A stretch of DNA of 47,722 nucleotides from Oscillospiraceae bacterium (GTDB lineage Bacteria > Bacillota > Clostridia > Oscillospirales > Acutalibacteraceae): assembly GCA_902786285.1 (NCBI GenBank), contig CADABX010000008.1, forward strand, positions 1 through 47,722, written 5' to 3'. Below are positions 40,732 to 47,722 of this stretch, piece by piece. The position numbers and the translations under genes are program-made. Numbering within the stretch: position 1 is the stretch's first letter; each line of letters starts with the position of its first letter. The notes below the pieces were generated by a model that saw only the letters and a list, made by a program, of their open reading frames with translations, did not search any database and was not told the DNA's origin.

Positions 40732-41610
40732 CTACTGGCTGTCGACTGTTTCGATTCCTCGCGGCACACAGTCGCACACATACACGTTTTTGAAGCTGCG
40801 GCGCAGCGTGCGGGCAGCCTCCTCGGCATCCGCTTCGCTGCTGAAAATGCCGAACACGCTCGGCCCGCTGCCGCTCATACAGGCGCACGACGCGGCATGG
40901 CGGCGCAAAATGCCCTTGATGATCACGCGCTCCGACACGTCGATGAACTGTTCAAACACATTGTCCACCCGGCGATATACGCCGTCGAGGTCGCCCGCGA
41001 GGATGCTTTGCAGCATCCCGCTTTTATCGAGATGGCGCACCCGCTCCGCCGTGTCAAAGGCTTTGTACGCTTCGCCCGTGGAAACGCTGCAGTCCGGCTT
41101 CACGATCACGATCTTGCCGAAATCCAGCGCCGGCAAAAACGACAACAGCGTGCCCGTATACTGGGCGAGCATCAGACCTCCGAGGGCGCAAAACGGCACG
41201 TCGGAGCCGATGGCGCTGCCGACGCGGATCAGCTCGCGCGTGTCGAGCACATTTTCGTGCAGCCGGTTGAGCCCGACCAGCACCGCCGCCGCGTCCGCCG
41301 AACCGCCGGCAAGCCCCGCCGCGTGGGGGATGTGCTTTTCAATATGGATATCGAGTCCGGTCATCGGCAGTCCCGTTTCGTCAAAGAACCGCCTTGCCGC
41401 CTTATAGGCGAGGTTGCCCTCCCCCGCCGGGATCGCCGGATCGCTGCAGGAAACGGTCAGTGCGCCGGAATCATTTTCGTCCAGCGTCACAAGATCATAC
41501 AGCGACACCGATTGCATCACCATAAACAGATCATGGTAGCCGTTTGGCAGCGTGGAAAGAATATCGAGCATCAGGTTGAGTTTGGCGTAAGCCTTGAGGG
41601 TGAGCGTCAT
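40732..41610 (-). CDS. ispE: 4-diphosphocytidyl-2-C-methyl-D-erythritol kinase
   Basis: A 292-residue GHMP kinase of the MEP pathway. Diagnostic are AYAKLNLMLDIL, the ATP-binding PHAAGLAGGSADAAAVLVGLN (about 90-110) and the C-terminal ACMSGSGPSVFGIF. The last residues (TVDSQ) are encoded by a GACAGTCGACAG-type intergenic repeat that continues past the stop, so the terminus may be a recent add-on. RBS CGGAGG. Confidence 0.95.
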   Translation of the reverse strand: MTLTLKAYAKLNLMLDILSTLPNGYHDLFMVMQSVSLYDLVTLDENDSGALTVSCSDPAIPAGEGNLAYKAARRFFDETGLPMTGLDIHIEKHIPHAAGLAGGSADAAAVLVGLNRLHENVLDTRELIRVGSAIGSDVPFCALGGLMLAQYTGTLLSFLPALDFGKIVIVKPDCSVSTGEAYKAFDTAERVRHLDKSGMLQSILAGDLDGVYRRVDNVFEQFIDVSERVIIKGILRRHAASCACMSGSGPSVFGIFSSEADAEEAARTLRRSFKNVYVCDCVPRGIETVDSQ

Positions 41611-41650
41611 AGATACCTCCGGGGTTGCGTTGAGAGAAAGCGTTTATTCT

Positions 41651-41913
41651 AATTCGGAATGCGGAATTCGGAATTCGGAATTGTGGGACGCCGCGCAAAG
41701 CGCGATGCGTCAAAGGTGTAACGGCAAGGTCATATCTTTGCTGTCAGGAAATGCAAATCTGTTCGTTGACGGAAGCAGACTTGTTGCATGATTCCCGTTT
41801 CAGCGAATACGATCTACGCGATGTCGGAAGCGAATCGTTTGCGCCGCGGCGCATGGTGTCGGATTGCCGCGCGGAAGCCCGCGACCTTCATTCCGAATTC
41901 CGCATTCCGAATT
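41651..41913. repeat. MITE-like element with 24-bp inverted ends
   Basis: The left end (41651-41674) and right end (41890-41913) are 24-bp perfect inverted repeats built from 7-nt ATTCGGA units. The interior carries no credible gene. 41684 onward (GTGGGACGCCGC...GATGCGTCAAA...GGCAAGGT...) closely matches 47574 onward. No flanking transposase is visible. Length of about 260 bp fits a miniature inverted-repeat element. Confidence 0.75.
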
Positions 41914-41920
41914 CCGAATT

Positions 41921-41983
41921 GAAGATTTTGCAATTTGCCTTATGCAAATTGCAAAATCTTCCCGACGTTGCCGCCGGGAAGAT
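41921..41983. terminator. Terminator of the GPH transporter overlapping an 18-bp palindrome
   Basis: On the minus strand ATCTTCCC / GGGAAGAT (41983-41956) followed by TTTTG ends the transporter transcript. The same bases form part of a perfect 18-bp inverted repeat, GAAGATTTTGCAATTTGC (41921-41938) and its complement (41944-41961), with a 5-nt loop. The two hairpins exclude each other. Confidence 0.75.
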
Positions 41984-41994
41984 AGTCAGCGTTT

Positions 41995-43824
41995 TTATTC
42001 GGCAGCGGTTTCCGCCGCGTTGCGCTTGGCGTTGAGTTCATCGAGAATGCGCGTGTGCTCCTTGTCGGGCAGCGCATACTTCCACGTCGGGATCGCAGCC
42101 AGCAGCATACCGATCGCGGGCGGGATGGAGATCAGGAAGAACATGGCGGCGGCGAATTTACCGTCGTTGTAGGTCTTGAAATCCGCGCCGTTGACCAGCG
42201 CATTGTTCAAAAGGGCAACGTTTTTGTCGGAGAATTTCACGATTGCATACACGGCGCCGGAGATCAGCGACGCGATACCGGCAGACAGCTTGGTGATAAA
42301 GCTCTGGCCCGAGAAGAACACGCCGTCCGGGCGGATGCCGTTTGTATATTCCTCATAGTCGACGCAGTCTGCGATCATAACCGACTGCAGCACGTTCAGC
42401 GAGCCCATCGACGCGCCCGCCATGAAGAACAGCACGCTCATCACGATCATGCCGCCCCAGGTCAGCACGTTGCCGCCGGAGAGCTTAAAGAAGACGAAGA
42501 TGAGTGCAAACGGGATGGCGCCGATTGCGGTGAAGAAGTTATACATGTTCTTCTTTTCGTGCTTTTTAATGAGCGCCGGCACGGACAGCGGGAAGAAGAT
42601 CATACCGCCGAACAGACCGATCACAAGGATAACGACCTTCAGCACAAGCGCGGTGTTGAGCGCGCCGTCCACAAACAGCGTGGCGCCGATGTCGTTGTTG
42701 AAGAAGTAGTACATCACGAGCGTCATGGCGACGATGCCGAGCAACTGGATCGGGCTGCGCAAAATACCGGAGATGAGGATCTGGCGGAACGGCTTGTTGC
42801 CGAACATGATCTGGAAGTTTTCCTTGATGGAATAGGTCTTTTCGTTTTGCGGCGCAACCTTTTCCTTGACGGAGAAGCCGGCAAACTGGAACAGGATCGT
42901 TGCAAACACCGTCATCACAACGGCCAGCGTGATATACGCCATCCGCAGCGAGTGCGCCTCGTCCATGCCCTGCGCCTTAAACATGCCCTGGAAGGCCGGC
43001 GCGATCATGGTAAACAGCGTGCCGATCATGCCCACATTGGCAACGGCACGGGCCAGCGAGAGCGCCTTGGCGCGGTCGTTCTGGTCTTCGGTCATCAGCG
43101 AGGTGACGCCCCACAGCGGGATGTCGCCGATCGTGTAGGTCATGCCCCAAAGGACATAGGAGAACGCAGCCCAGGCGATGATGAGCGCACCCTTGGCTCC
43201 GGTCTTTTTGACAAAGCCGAGTTCGCTCTGGAATTCCTGGAGAATCGTTTCGGCAAGCGCGTTGTCGGTCACAGGCGCTTTGTCGGCGTCGGTATAGATC
43301 ATGACCTTGGTCTTGACGATGTTGCCGTCTGCGTCCATCAGCGTTTTGCCGTTTGCGTCCTTTTGCAGTTCCCAGGTGCCGCCGGCCGGAACAAACAGAT
43401 ATTTTGTGCCGTCAAAATCCAGCTCCTTCACAAGGTTGCTGTCCACAAATTCAACATAGGCCGCCGGATCCTGCAGCGCCACCTCGTGCAGCTCGTTCGG
43501 TTCGGCATACATACCGTTGAGGAACGGCAGAATCGTCGTGATCAAAATCACGCCGGGCACAAACAAAAGATAGGGCTTGCATTTGCCCCATTTGGTGCGG
43601 GTCTTGTCGACGATGGTACCCATCATCGGGTCGTTGATCGCGTCCCACACACGCGCCAGCGCGAAAATCAGCGAGCAGGCGATCGCCGGCAGGAAGATGA
43701 CGCTCTGGAAATAGAACGCCAGACCGGTGGCGGTGATATTATAGATAATGTTTTGTCCGGCCAAACCTGTCAGATAGCCGGCCAGCTCACGCTTGGTATA
43801 GGTGAGCGGAGATTTTTGACTCAT
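41995..43824 (-). CDS. GPH-family sugar/cation symporter with large extracellular insert
   Basis: A 609-residue major-facilitator protein of the glycoside-pentoside-hexuronide group. The N-terminal LTGLAGQNIIYN, DAINDPMMG (cation-site Asp) and DKTRTKWGKCKPYLLF are typical. A block of about 110 residues (about 110-220), soluble and with DANGKTLMDADGN, lies between predicted helices 3 and 4 where MelB-like proteins have a short outside loop. The remainder has the usual helices. It may import oligosaccharides for GH127 and GH43-like enzymes, by inference. Operator-like palindrome and promoter upstream. Confidence 0.87.
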   Translation of the reverse strand: MSQKSPLTYTKRELAGYLTGLAGQNIIYNITATGLAFYFQSVIFLPAIACSLIFALARVWDAINDPMMGTIVDKTRTKWGKCKPYLLFVPGVILITTILPFLNGMYAEPNELHEVALQDPAAYVEFVDSNLVKELDFDGTKYLFVPAGGTWELQKDANGKTLMDADGNIVKTKVMIYTDADKAPVTDNALAETILQEFQSELGFVKKTGAKGALIIAWAAFSYVLWGMTYTIGDIPLWGVTSLMTEDQNDRAKALSLARAVANVGMIGTLFTMIAPAFQGMFKAQGMDEAHSLRMAYITLAVVMTVFATILFQFAGFSVKEKVAPQNEKTYSIKENFQIMFGNKPFRQILISGILRSPIQLLGIVAMTLVMYYFFNNDIGATLFVDGALNTALVLKVVILVIGLFGGMIFFPLSVPALIKKHEKKNMYNFFTAIGAIPFALIFVFFKLSGGNVLTWGGMIVMSVLFFMAGASMGSLNVLQSVMIADCVDYEEYTNGIRPDGVFFSGQSFITKLSAGIASLISGAVYAIVKFSDKNVALLNNALVNGADFKTYNDGKFAAAMFFLISIPPAIGMLLAAIPTWKYALPDKEHTRILDELNAKRNAAETAAE

Positions 43825-43850
43825 TTAAAAGCCCTCTTTTCAAACGATTT

Positions 43851-43869
43851 TTGCGTATCGTTTACGCAA
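43851..43869. promoter_or_regulatory. Palindromic operator of the GPH transporter gene
   Basis: TTGCGTA-tcgtt-TACGCAA, a perfect 7-5-7 palindrome just downstream of the -10 box, near the transcription start. The position and symmetry fit a LacI-type repressor site. Confidence 0.65.
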
Positions 43870-43874
43870 TCTAT

Positions 43875-43903
43875 ATTATATCGTATAAAAATCGAATCGT
43901 CAA
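43875..43903 (-). promoter_or_regulatory. Promoter of the GPH transporter gene
   Basis: TTGACG (43898-43903), 17-bp spacer, TATAAT (43875-43880) on the minus strand. Confidence 0.87.
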
Positions 43904-43994
43904 ATACAAGATTTTTGGTGATAATTGTATAAATTGCACAAAAAACGCGCAGCGAAACGCTGCGCGAATGGAACACAGAACATTGACTTTCGAC

Positions 43995-44411
43995 TCATTC
44001 TCTGTGCGCTTTTTCCTGCTCCCGCACATACCGGTAGTAGCCGTTTTCGCTCACATCGAGCACACGGCAAAGCTCGCTCACTCTGCCCATGTCCTTGTGC
44101 TCCCAAATAAAACGGTAGCGCAAATAAAGCGTCGCCTCCTTCGGACCGCTGAAAAACTGCAAAACCTGCCGCAGAATCTCGTTTTCGTGCAAAAGCAGAT
44201 CGTTTTGCTTTTCAAGCCCTTTCAGATCCACATTGCCGTCGCGCTTCATACCGTTGATACTGAACGCGTTGGCTTTGCCGAAGCGGTTGGTCTTGCGCCG
44301 CCAGTCCTCCAGCGTATGATAGGGAATCTCCAACTGCTGCGATGCGCGCCGCACACCGATCTTTTGCGAAAGCGCGACCGCCTGCTGTTTGAATTCCTTT
44401 TCATATTTCAT
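43995..44411 (-). CDS. IS3-type OrfA-like DNA-binding protein with short OrfB piece
   Basis: A 138-residue protein. Residues 1-85 look like the helix-turn-helix/leucine-zipper OrfA of IS3 transposons (KYEKEFKQQAVALSQKIG, LEIPYHTLEDWRRKT, LKGLEKQNDLLLHENEILRQ). Residues about 98-138 resemble the start of OrfB (FIWEHKDMGRVSELCRVLDVSENGYYRYVREQE). The DDE catalytic domain is missing. Its own consensus promoter, GGGAGG RBS and clean reading frame suggest it is expressed, perhaps as a domesticated DNA-binding protein; a decayed IS is the alternative. Confidence 0.72.
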   Translation of the reverse strand: MKYEKEFKQQAVALSQKIGVRRASQQLEIPYHTLEDWRRKTNRFGKANAFSINGMKRDGNVDLKGLEKQNDLLLHENEILRQVLQFFSGPKEATLYLRYRFIWEHKDMGRVSELCRVLDVSENGYYRYVREQEKAHRE

Positions 44412-44474
44412 CGCGTCGCCCTCCCGCAAACAAATGACGGTTTGTAATACTTTTTAATATATTTTTGTAATATA

Positions 44475-44504
44475 ATTGTATCATACTAGAATTGCGTTTG
44501 TCAA
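44475..44504 (-). promoter_or_regulatory. Promoter of the OrfA-like gene
   Basis: TTGACA (44499-44504), 18-bp spacer, TACAAT (44475-44480) on the minus strand. Confidence 0.8.
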
Positions 44505-44537
44505 GCTATAATTTGAGGTGCAAGGAGGTGTTGCAGC

Positions 44538-44720
44538 TTGAATAATGAGCCGTTAGTCATCAAAAAGCGCGGCGATGACGGAACCCGCATCATCACCGTC
44601 CGCATCCGGGAAGACACACTCAATACGCTTGACCGCATCGCCGGAGAGACCAACTATTCACGCAACGAACTGATCAACCTCATTCTGGCGCACGGCGTCA
44701 AGAATCTCAAGATCGAATAA
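44538..44720 (+). CDS. Ribbon-helix-helix DNA-binding protein
   Basis: A 60-residue protein of the Arc/CopG type: the beta strand TRIITVRIREDTLNTLDRIA and helix-turn-helix NYSRNELINLILAHGVKNL are textbook. It starts with TTG at 44538, 7 nt after GGAGGTG; no in-frame ATG exists. A TATAAT at 44506-44511 is a likely -10. It is divergent from the OrfA-like gene and may regulate that shared region. No toxin partner is seen. Confidence 0.82.
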   Translation: MNNEPLVIKKRGDDGTRIITVRIREDTLNTLDRIAGETNYSRNELINLILAHGVKNLKIE

Positions 44721-44725
44721 ACCGC

Positions 44726-44761
44726 AGCAAAAAGACGCCCTCATCGGAAGGCGTCTTTTGC
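44726..44761. terminator. Bidirectional terminator
   Basis: GCAAAAAGACGCC / GGCGTCTTTTGC-type stem (GACGCC 44734-44739, GGCGTC 44750-44755) with T on both strands between converging genes. Confidence 0.88.
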
Positions 44762-44770
44762 TTTGATATG

Positions 44771-45721
44771 TTATCCTTGAAACAGCGCCCGCAGCCGCAG
44801 CAGCATGCTGTGGAGCCACGCGATGAGGCCGCCGAAGAGCTGGCCGTCGTGGTCCTTGCCGCAATAGGGACACAGATCCTTGATATGTTCGCCGCAAACC
44901 TTGCAGTCGCCGTGTTCGTCCAGAAAGTGACCCAAAGGCTTGAGCGTGGTCGGGCCGGGAAACAGCACGGCGCCGCAGCGTTCGCAGTGTTCGCCCTGTG
45001 TGCGGCCTGCGGTGGTGCAGGTCGGTGCAACATAAGGATCCTCCACAAAACTGTGGCCGAGCATCTGCAGCACCATCGTTTCTTCCAATTCACAGCTTTC
45101 GCACACACGCTTTGCCTCACCGCGGTGCAAGCAGTCCGGCGCTGTCACCGTTTCCCAATCGCCGAACGTGTGCGCTTTGAGCGGAATCTCCTGCGTTTCG
45201 GATGCGTCGCAGTTTGCGCAGTCGCGGCGCTCTTCGCCCAAAGCGGTGCAGGTTGCGGCGGTCACGGTGTACCAGTCGCCGAACGCGTGCTCCTGCATCG
45301 GGATATCCCGCGTTTCAAATGCGTCGCAGTTTGCGCAGTCGCGGCGCTCTTCGCCCAAAGCGGTACAGGTGGCGGCGGTCACGGTGTACCATTCGCCGAA
45401 CGCGTGCTCCTGCATCGGGATATCCCGCGTTTCAAATGCGTCGCAGTTTGCGCAGTCGCGGCGCTCTTCGCCCAAAGCGGTGCAGGTGGCGTCGGTCACG
45501 GTGTACCATTCGCCGAAGGTGTGTTCTTTGAGCGGGATCTCCCGTGTCTCGTATTCTTCGCAGTTTGCGCAGTCGCGGCGCTCTTCGCCCAAAGCGGTGC
45601 AGGTGGCGGCGGTCACGGTGTACCATTCGCCGAAGACATGTTCATGCGGTGCGTCGTCCGCTGCTATTGCCGTCGGTGCGGCAAACAGCAGCACAATCAA
45701 AGAAAGAAACAATCGTTTCAT
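44771..45721 (-). CDS. Secreted Cys-repeat protein with amphipathic tail
   Basis: A 316-residue exported protein. Signal peptide 1-21. Four nearly identical 39-residue repeats (about 27-182) follow, with core TCTALGEERRDCANC. A fifth diverged copy, a sixth partial one (CTTAGRTQGEHCERCG) and a zinc-ribbon-like end CKVCGEH...CPYCGK come next. Each repeat has three cysteines in a C-x9-C-x2-C pattern. Such repeats occur in clostridial surface proteins of unknown role. The final 22 residues (GGLIAWLHSMLLRLRALFQG) form an amphipathic helix. It has its own promoter and is monocistronic. Confidence 0.8.
   Translation of the reverse strand: MKRLFLSLIVLLFAAPTAIAADDAPHEHVFGEWYTVTAATCTALGEERRDCANCEEYETREIPLKEHTFGEWYTVTDATCTALGEERRDCANCDAFETRDIPMQEHAFGEWYTVTAATCTALGEERRDCANCDAFETRDIPMQEHAFGDWYTVTAATCTALGEERRDCANCDASETQEIPLKAHTFGDWETVTAPDCLHRGEAKRVCESCELEETMVLQMLGHSFVEDPYVAPTCTTAGRTQGEHCERCGAVLFPGPTTLKPLGHFLDEHGDCKVCGEHIKDLCPYCGKDHDGQLFGGLIAWLHSMLLRLRALFQG
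45176..45643. repeat. Four 117-bp tandem repeats within the Cys-repeat gene
   Basis: Period 117 bp (39 codons). Copies are nearly identical at DNA level, with differences of only a few bases (for example GCGGCGGTC versus GCGTCGGTC), so the array expanded recently and may vary in number. Confidence 0.9.
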
Positions 45722-45741
45722 AGCTTCATCTCCCTGCCAGT

Positions 45742-45770
45742 ATCATAGCAGACTTGCGGCAAAAAAGCAA
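45742..45770 (-). promoter_or_regulatory. Promoter of the Cys-repeat gene
   Basis: TTGCTT (45765-45770), 17-bp spacer, TATGAT (45742-45747) on the minus strand. Confidence 0.82.
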
Positions 45771-45792
45771 GCCTCGACCCAACGATCCGATA

Positions 45793-45821
45793 TTGACAAA
45801 CACAGTTTTATCTGTTATCAT
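45793..45821 (+). promoter_or_regulatory. Promoter of the toxin mRNA
   Basis: TTGACA (45793-45798), 17-bp spacer, TATCAT (45816-45821). Start near 45828, leaving an untranslated leader of about 108 nt. Confidence 0.85.
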
Positions 45822-45843
45822 TGCAAACGGAGTTTTCTCCCCT

Positions 45844-46073
45844 GAGAGCTATCTACATAAGTGCGGTAGGCGGTTAGTCCCTCTTTCTTCCAAGAGGGTT
45901 CGCCCTCTTGAGTCTTTCTGAGAGGGTGATGCGTCATGGAATATGCGACGATTATAACACTCGTTTTAATTCTTGCGATCCTTCTGACCATAAAAAATTA
46001 ACCGCCCCAATTGACCCTGCGGAGCGGTTAATTCACTAACTGCCGAGGGCTAACCATCTATCGGATAGCTCTC
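45844..46073 (+). promoter_or_regulatory. Long-range pairing and RBS-sequestering hairpins of the toxin mRNA
   Basis: GAGAGCTATC (45844-45853) near the 5' end is the exact complement of GATAGCTCTC (46064-46073) near the 3' end. CAAGAGGG-ttcg-CCCTCTTG forms a hairpin at about 45890-45909. The RBS GAGAGGG can pair with an upstream CCCTCT. 5'-3' pairing that hides the RBS is known from type I toxins such as Hok and AapA. Confidence 0.7.
45936..46001 (+). CDS. Candidate type I toxin peptide (21 aa, hydrophobic)
   Basis: Very short gene for MEYATIITLVLILAILLTIKN: an acidic start, a 15-residue Ile/Leu/Val membrane segment and a lysine near the C-terminus. RBS GAGGGTGAT. Small single-span peptides of this type, often called holin-like toxins, are made by type I toxin-antitoxin loci of Firmicutes and damage the membrane. 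The leader structures and the antisense RNA on the other strand support this. Activity is inferred. Confidence 0.78.
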   Translation: MEYATIITLVLILAILLTIKN

Positions 46074-46077
46074 TTGT
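45991..46077 (-). ncRNA. Candidate antisense antitoxin RNA
   Basis: From the consensus promoter at 46084-46112 an RNA would begin near 46077 and end at the hairpin TTAACCGC / GCGGTTAA (46031-45998) followed by TTTTTT. The roughly 85-nt RNA is complementary to the 3' part of the toxin mRNA, including the last toxin codons and the GATAGCTCTC arm of the 5'-3' pairing. The arrangement is that of a type I antitoxin. Confidence 0.78.
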
Positions 46078-46083
46078 ACTTTT

Positions 46084-46112
46084 ATTATACCCGTGCCGAT
46101 CGCTTTTGTCAA
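46084..46112 (-). promoter_or_regulatory. Promoter of the antitoxin RNA
   Basis: Full-consensus TTGACA-N17-TATAAT on the minus strand (-35 at 46107-46112, -10 at 46084-46089). It is stronger than the toxin promoter, as expected for an antitoxin. Confidence 0.9.
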
Positions 46113-46147
46113 GCGGTCGGTTTTGTTTTCTGCAAATAACAGAAAGA

Positions 46148-47485
46148 TCACAGTCCACGGACAAACGCTTTAAACATCTCGCCGCGCTGCTGATAGTTTT
46201 TGAACATGCCCCAGCTCGCGCACGCGGGCGACAGCAGCACACAGTCGCCTTTCTTTGCCGCGGCATGGGCCAGCGACACGGCTTCTTCCAGAGTTTCGGC
46301 AAACACATAATCCTTGAAGCCGACCTTGTCGCAGGTATCGGCGATCTGCTGTGCCGTCTGGCCGAGCAGAATCAGCTTTTTGACCTTGCCCGGGAAGCGT
46401 TTGACCCAGTCGGTGAAATCGGCGTGCTTGTCGTAGCCGCCGCCGATGAGCACGGTCTTGCCCGGCATCGCGTCGATCGCCTTGATGGCGGCGTCGGTGT
46501 TGGTGCCTTTGCTGTCGTTGTAATACTTTACGCCGTCCTTCTCGCGGACAAATTCGATCCGGTGCTCCACGGCGACAAACTGCTTTGCCGCGCTGCGGAT
46601 GATGTCGAGCGGCACCCCGGCGCAGTGCGCCATCGCGGCGGCCGCCATGATGTTTTCAAAGTTGTGCAGACCCACAAGGTTGACGTCGTCGGTGTCGAGC
46701 AGCTTTGTCACACTGCCGTTTTCCGAAAGATAAATCGCGCCGTCGCGGTAGTACCAGCCATTCTCGAGCACCCGCGCGGAGGAAAAGAACACCACCCGGC
46801 ACGGCGCTTTGCCGCCGAAATCGCGCAGCACGTCGTCCTCGTAGTTGAGCACGCAAAAGTCGCTGTCGTCCTGGTTCTGCGTGATAGATTCCTTCACTTT
46901 GATATAGCCGTCCATCGAGCCGTGACGGTCGAGATGGTCGGGTGTGATGTTGAGGATCGCCGACACCTTCGGCTTCACGGTGCGCATCGTTTCGAGCTGG
47001 AACGAGCTGATCTCGGCCACGGTCCAGCCGCCATCCACACTGTCGAGCGCCAGACCGGTATAGGGGATCTCGATGTTGCCGACGAGCAGCGTGTGTTCGT
47101 TCCATTTCTTGAAAATCGCGTAGGTCAGCGCCGTGGTCGTGGTCTTGCCGTTAGTGCCGGTAATCGCGACGAGCGTGCCCTTGTCGTGGCGATAGGCGAG
47201 CTCGATCTCGCTCCAGATGGGGATACCCTTCCCGGCAACGGCTTTGAGCACGTCGGAAAACAGCGGCACACCGGGGCTTGTCACGCAGATATCGATCCCG
47301 TCAAGGTCGCCGTCGTGCAGCTCGCCGAGCAAAAACCGGCACTCGCAACCGATGCGTTCGCACACGGCGGCGGTGTCGAGATCGGTTTTGCCGTCGTATA
47401 AGACAAAGGTTTCTCCGAGCTGCCGCAGCAGCCGGGCGCTGTCGATGCCGCTTCTGCCGGCGCCGACGATCAGGTAGGTTGACAT
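46148..47485 (-). CDS. murD: UDP-N-acetylmuramoyl-L-alanine--D-glutamate ligase
   Basis: A 445-residue Mur ligase that adds D-Glu to UDP-MurNAc-L-Ala in peptidoglycan synthesis. Residues 1-95 form the Rossmann-like UDP-binding domain (YLIVGAGRSGIDSARLL). The ATP loop is ITGTNGKTTTTALTYA, and NITPDHLDRHGSMDGYIKVK and NDSKGTNTDAA are typical of MurD. The C-terminal domain has LIGGGYDKHADF and VLLSPACASWGMFKNYQQRGEMFK. RBS GGAGG 7 nt before the ATG. No cell-wall neighbours are visible inside the window. Confidence 0.97.
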   Translation of the reverse strand: MSTYLIVGAGRSGIDSARLLRQLGETFVLYDGKTDLDTAAVCERIGCECRFLLGELHDGDLDGIDICVTSPGVPLFSDVLKAVAGKGIPIWSEIELAYRHDKGTLVAITGTNGKTTTTALTYAIFKKWNEHTLLVGNIEIPYTGLALDSVDGGWTVAEISSFQLETMRTVKPKVSAILNITPDHLDRHGSMDGYIKVKESITQNQDDSDFCVLNYEDDVLRDFGGKAPCRVVFFSSARVLENGWYYRDGAIYLSENGSVTKLLDTDDVNLVGLHNFENIMAAAAMAHCAGVPLDIIRSAAKQFVAVEHRIEFVREKDGVKYYNDSKGTNTDAAIKAIDAMPGKTVLIGGGYDKHADFTDWVKRFPGKVKKLILLGQTAQQIADTCDKVGFKDYVFAETLEEAVSLAHAAAKKGDCVLLSPACASWGMFKNYQQRGEMFKAFVRGL

Positions 47486-47540
47486 GGTTACACCTCCGAA
47501 GATTTCTGTTTAAACCGAACAGAGAACCCGGAGCCGAAAT

Positions 47541-47722
<182 letters not shown>

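Noticed and set aside
45196-45660. A CRISPR array at the regularly spaced repeats
   Set aside because: The 117-bp units are contiguous coding repeats without unique spacers, and no cas genes are present.

Overview
The window looks like chromosomal DNA of an anaerobic Gram-positive member of the Clostridia, probably an uncultured gut Oscillospirales/Ruminococcaceae-type bacterium. The grounds are strong AGGAGG ribosome binding sites, near-consensus sigma-A promoters almost always with 17-bp spacers, a T-box leader in front of alaS, RNase M5, MEP-pathway isoprenoid genes, a PFL/ACT gene pair, gut-type glycosidases (GH127, GH43-like, a GPH sugar transporter), and GC-rich coding with AT-rich spacers. 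The species cannot be named from sequence alone.

Layout. 1-1,441: a secreted Big2/DUF4474 surface protein. 1,511-11,171 (minus): a long housekeeping operon, read alaS (T-box) - HIT - phosphoribosyltransferase - short ComEC - holA - rnmV - ispF - GNAT - secreted lipase-like protein. 11,229-12,002: an SDR dehydrogenase. 12,178-14,857: an array of eight genes for 46-56-residue amphipathic peptides, almost every one with its own promoter, 5'-end hairpin, strong RBS and terminator. 14,869-21,429: GH127 arabinofuranosidase, a membrane protein, a phosphodiesterase-LamG protein, a secreted GH43-like protein and a HAD phosphatase. 21,525-24,060: a scar of mobile DNA (serine recombinase and IS21 remnants, two small accessory genes). 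24,135-30,097 (minus): a translationally coupled seven-gene operon joining a metal/corrinoid-type ABC importer to a TiaS-like protein, a Cys-rich small protein and two secreted Ig-like proteins, behind a structured leader. About 120 bp of near-identical sequence occurs on both sides of this 8.5-kb block (21,733 and 30,268), the right copy abutting tRNA-Gln(CUG). 30,524-34,114: YhhN, a serine hydrolase and a degenerate GDPD-like protein. 34,121-38,107: cobalamin-dependent methionine synthesis (metF, activation domain protein, metH). 38,351-43,903: DUF2975 protein, PFL/ACT pair, ispE and a GPH transporter. 43,995-45,770: an IS3 OrfA-like protein, a ribbon-helix-helix protein and a secreted Cys-repeat protein. 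45,793-46,112: a compact candidate type I toxin-antitoxin locus. 46,148-47,485: murD. The window ends inside a dispersed repeat.

The most interesting parts are the peptide array with its covarying 5' hairpins, the candidate type I toxin-antitoxin locus, and the importer/surface-protein operon. The intergenic spaces also carry families of 7-8-nt tandem repeats and structured, duplicated elements.
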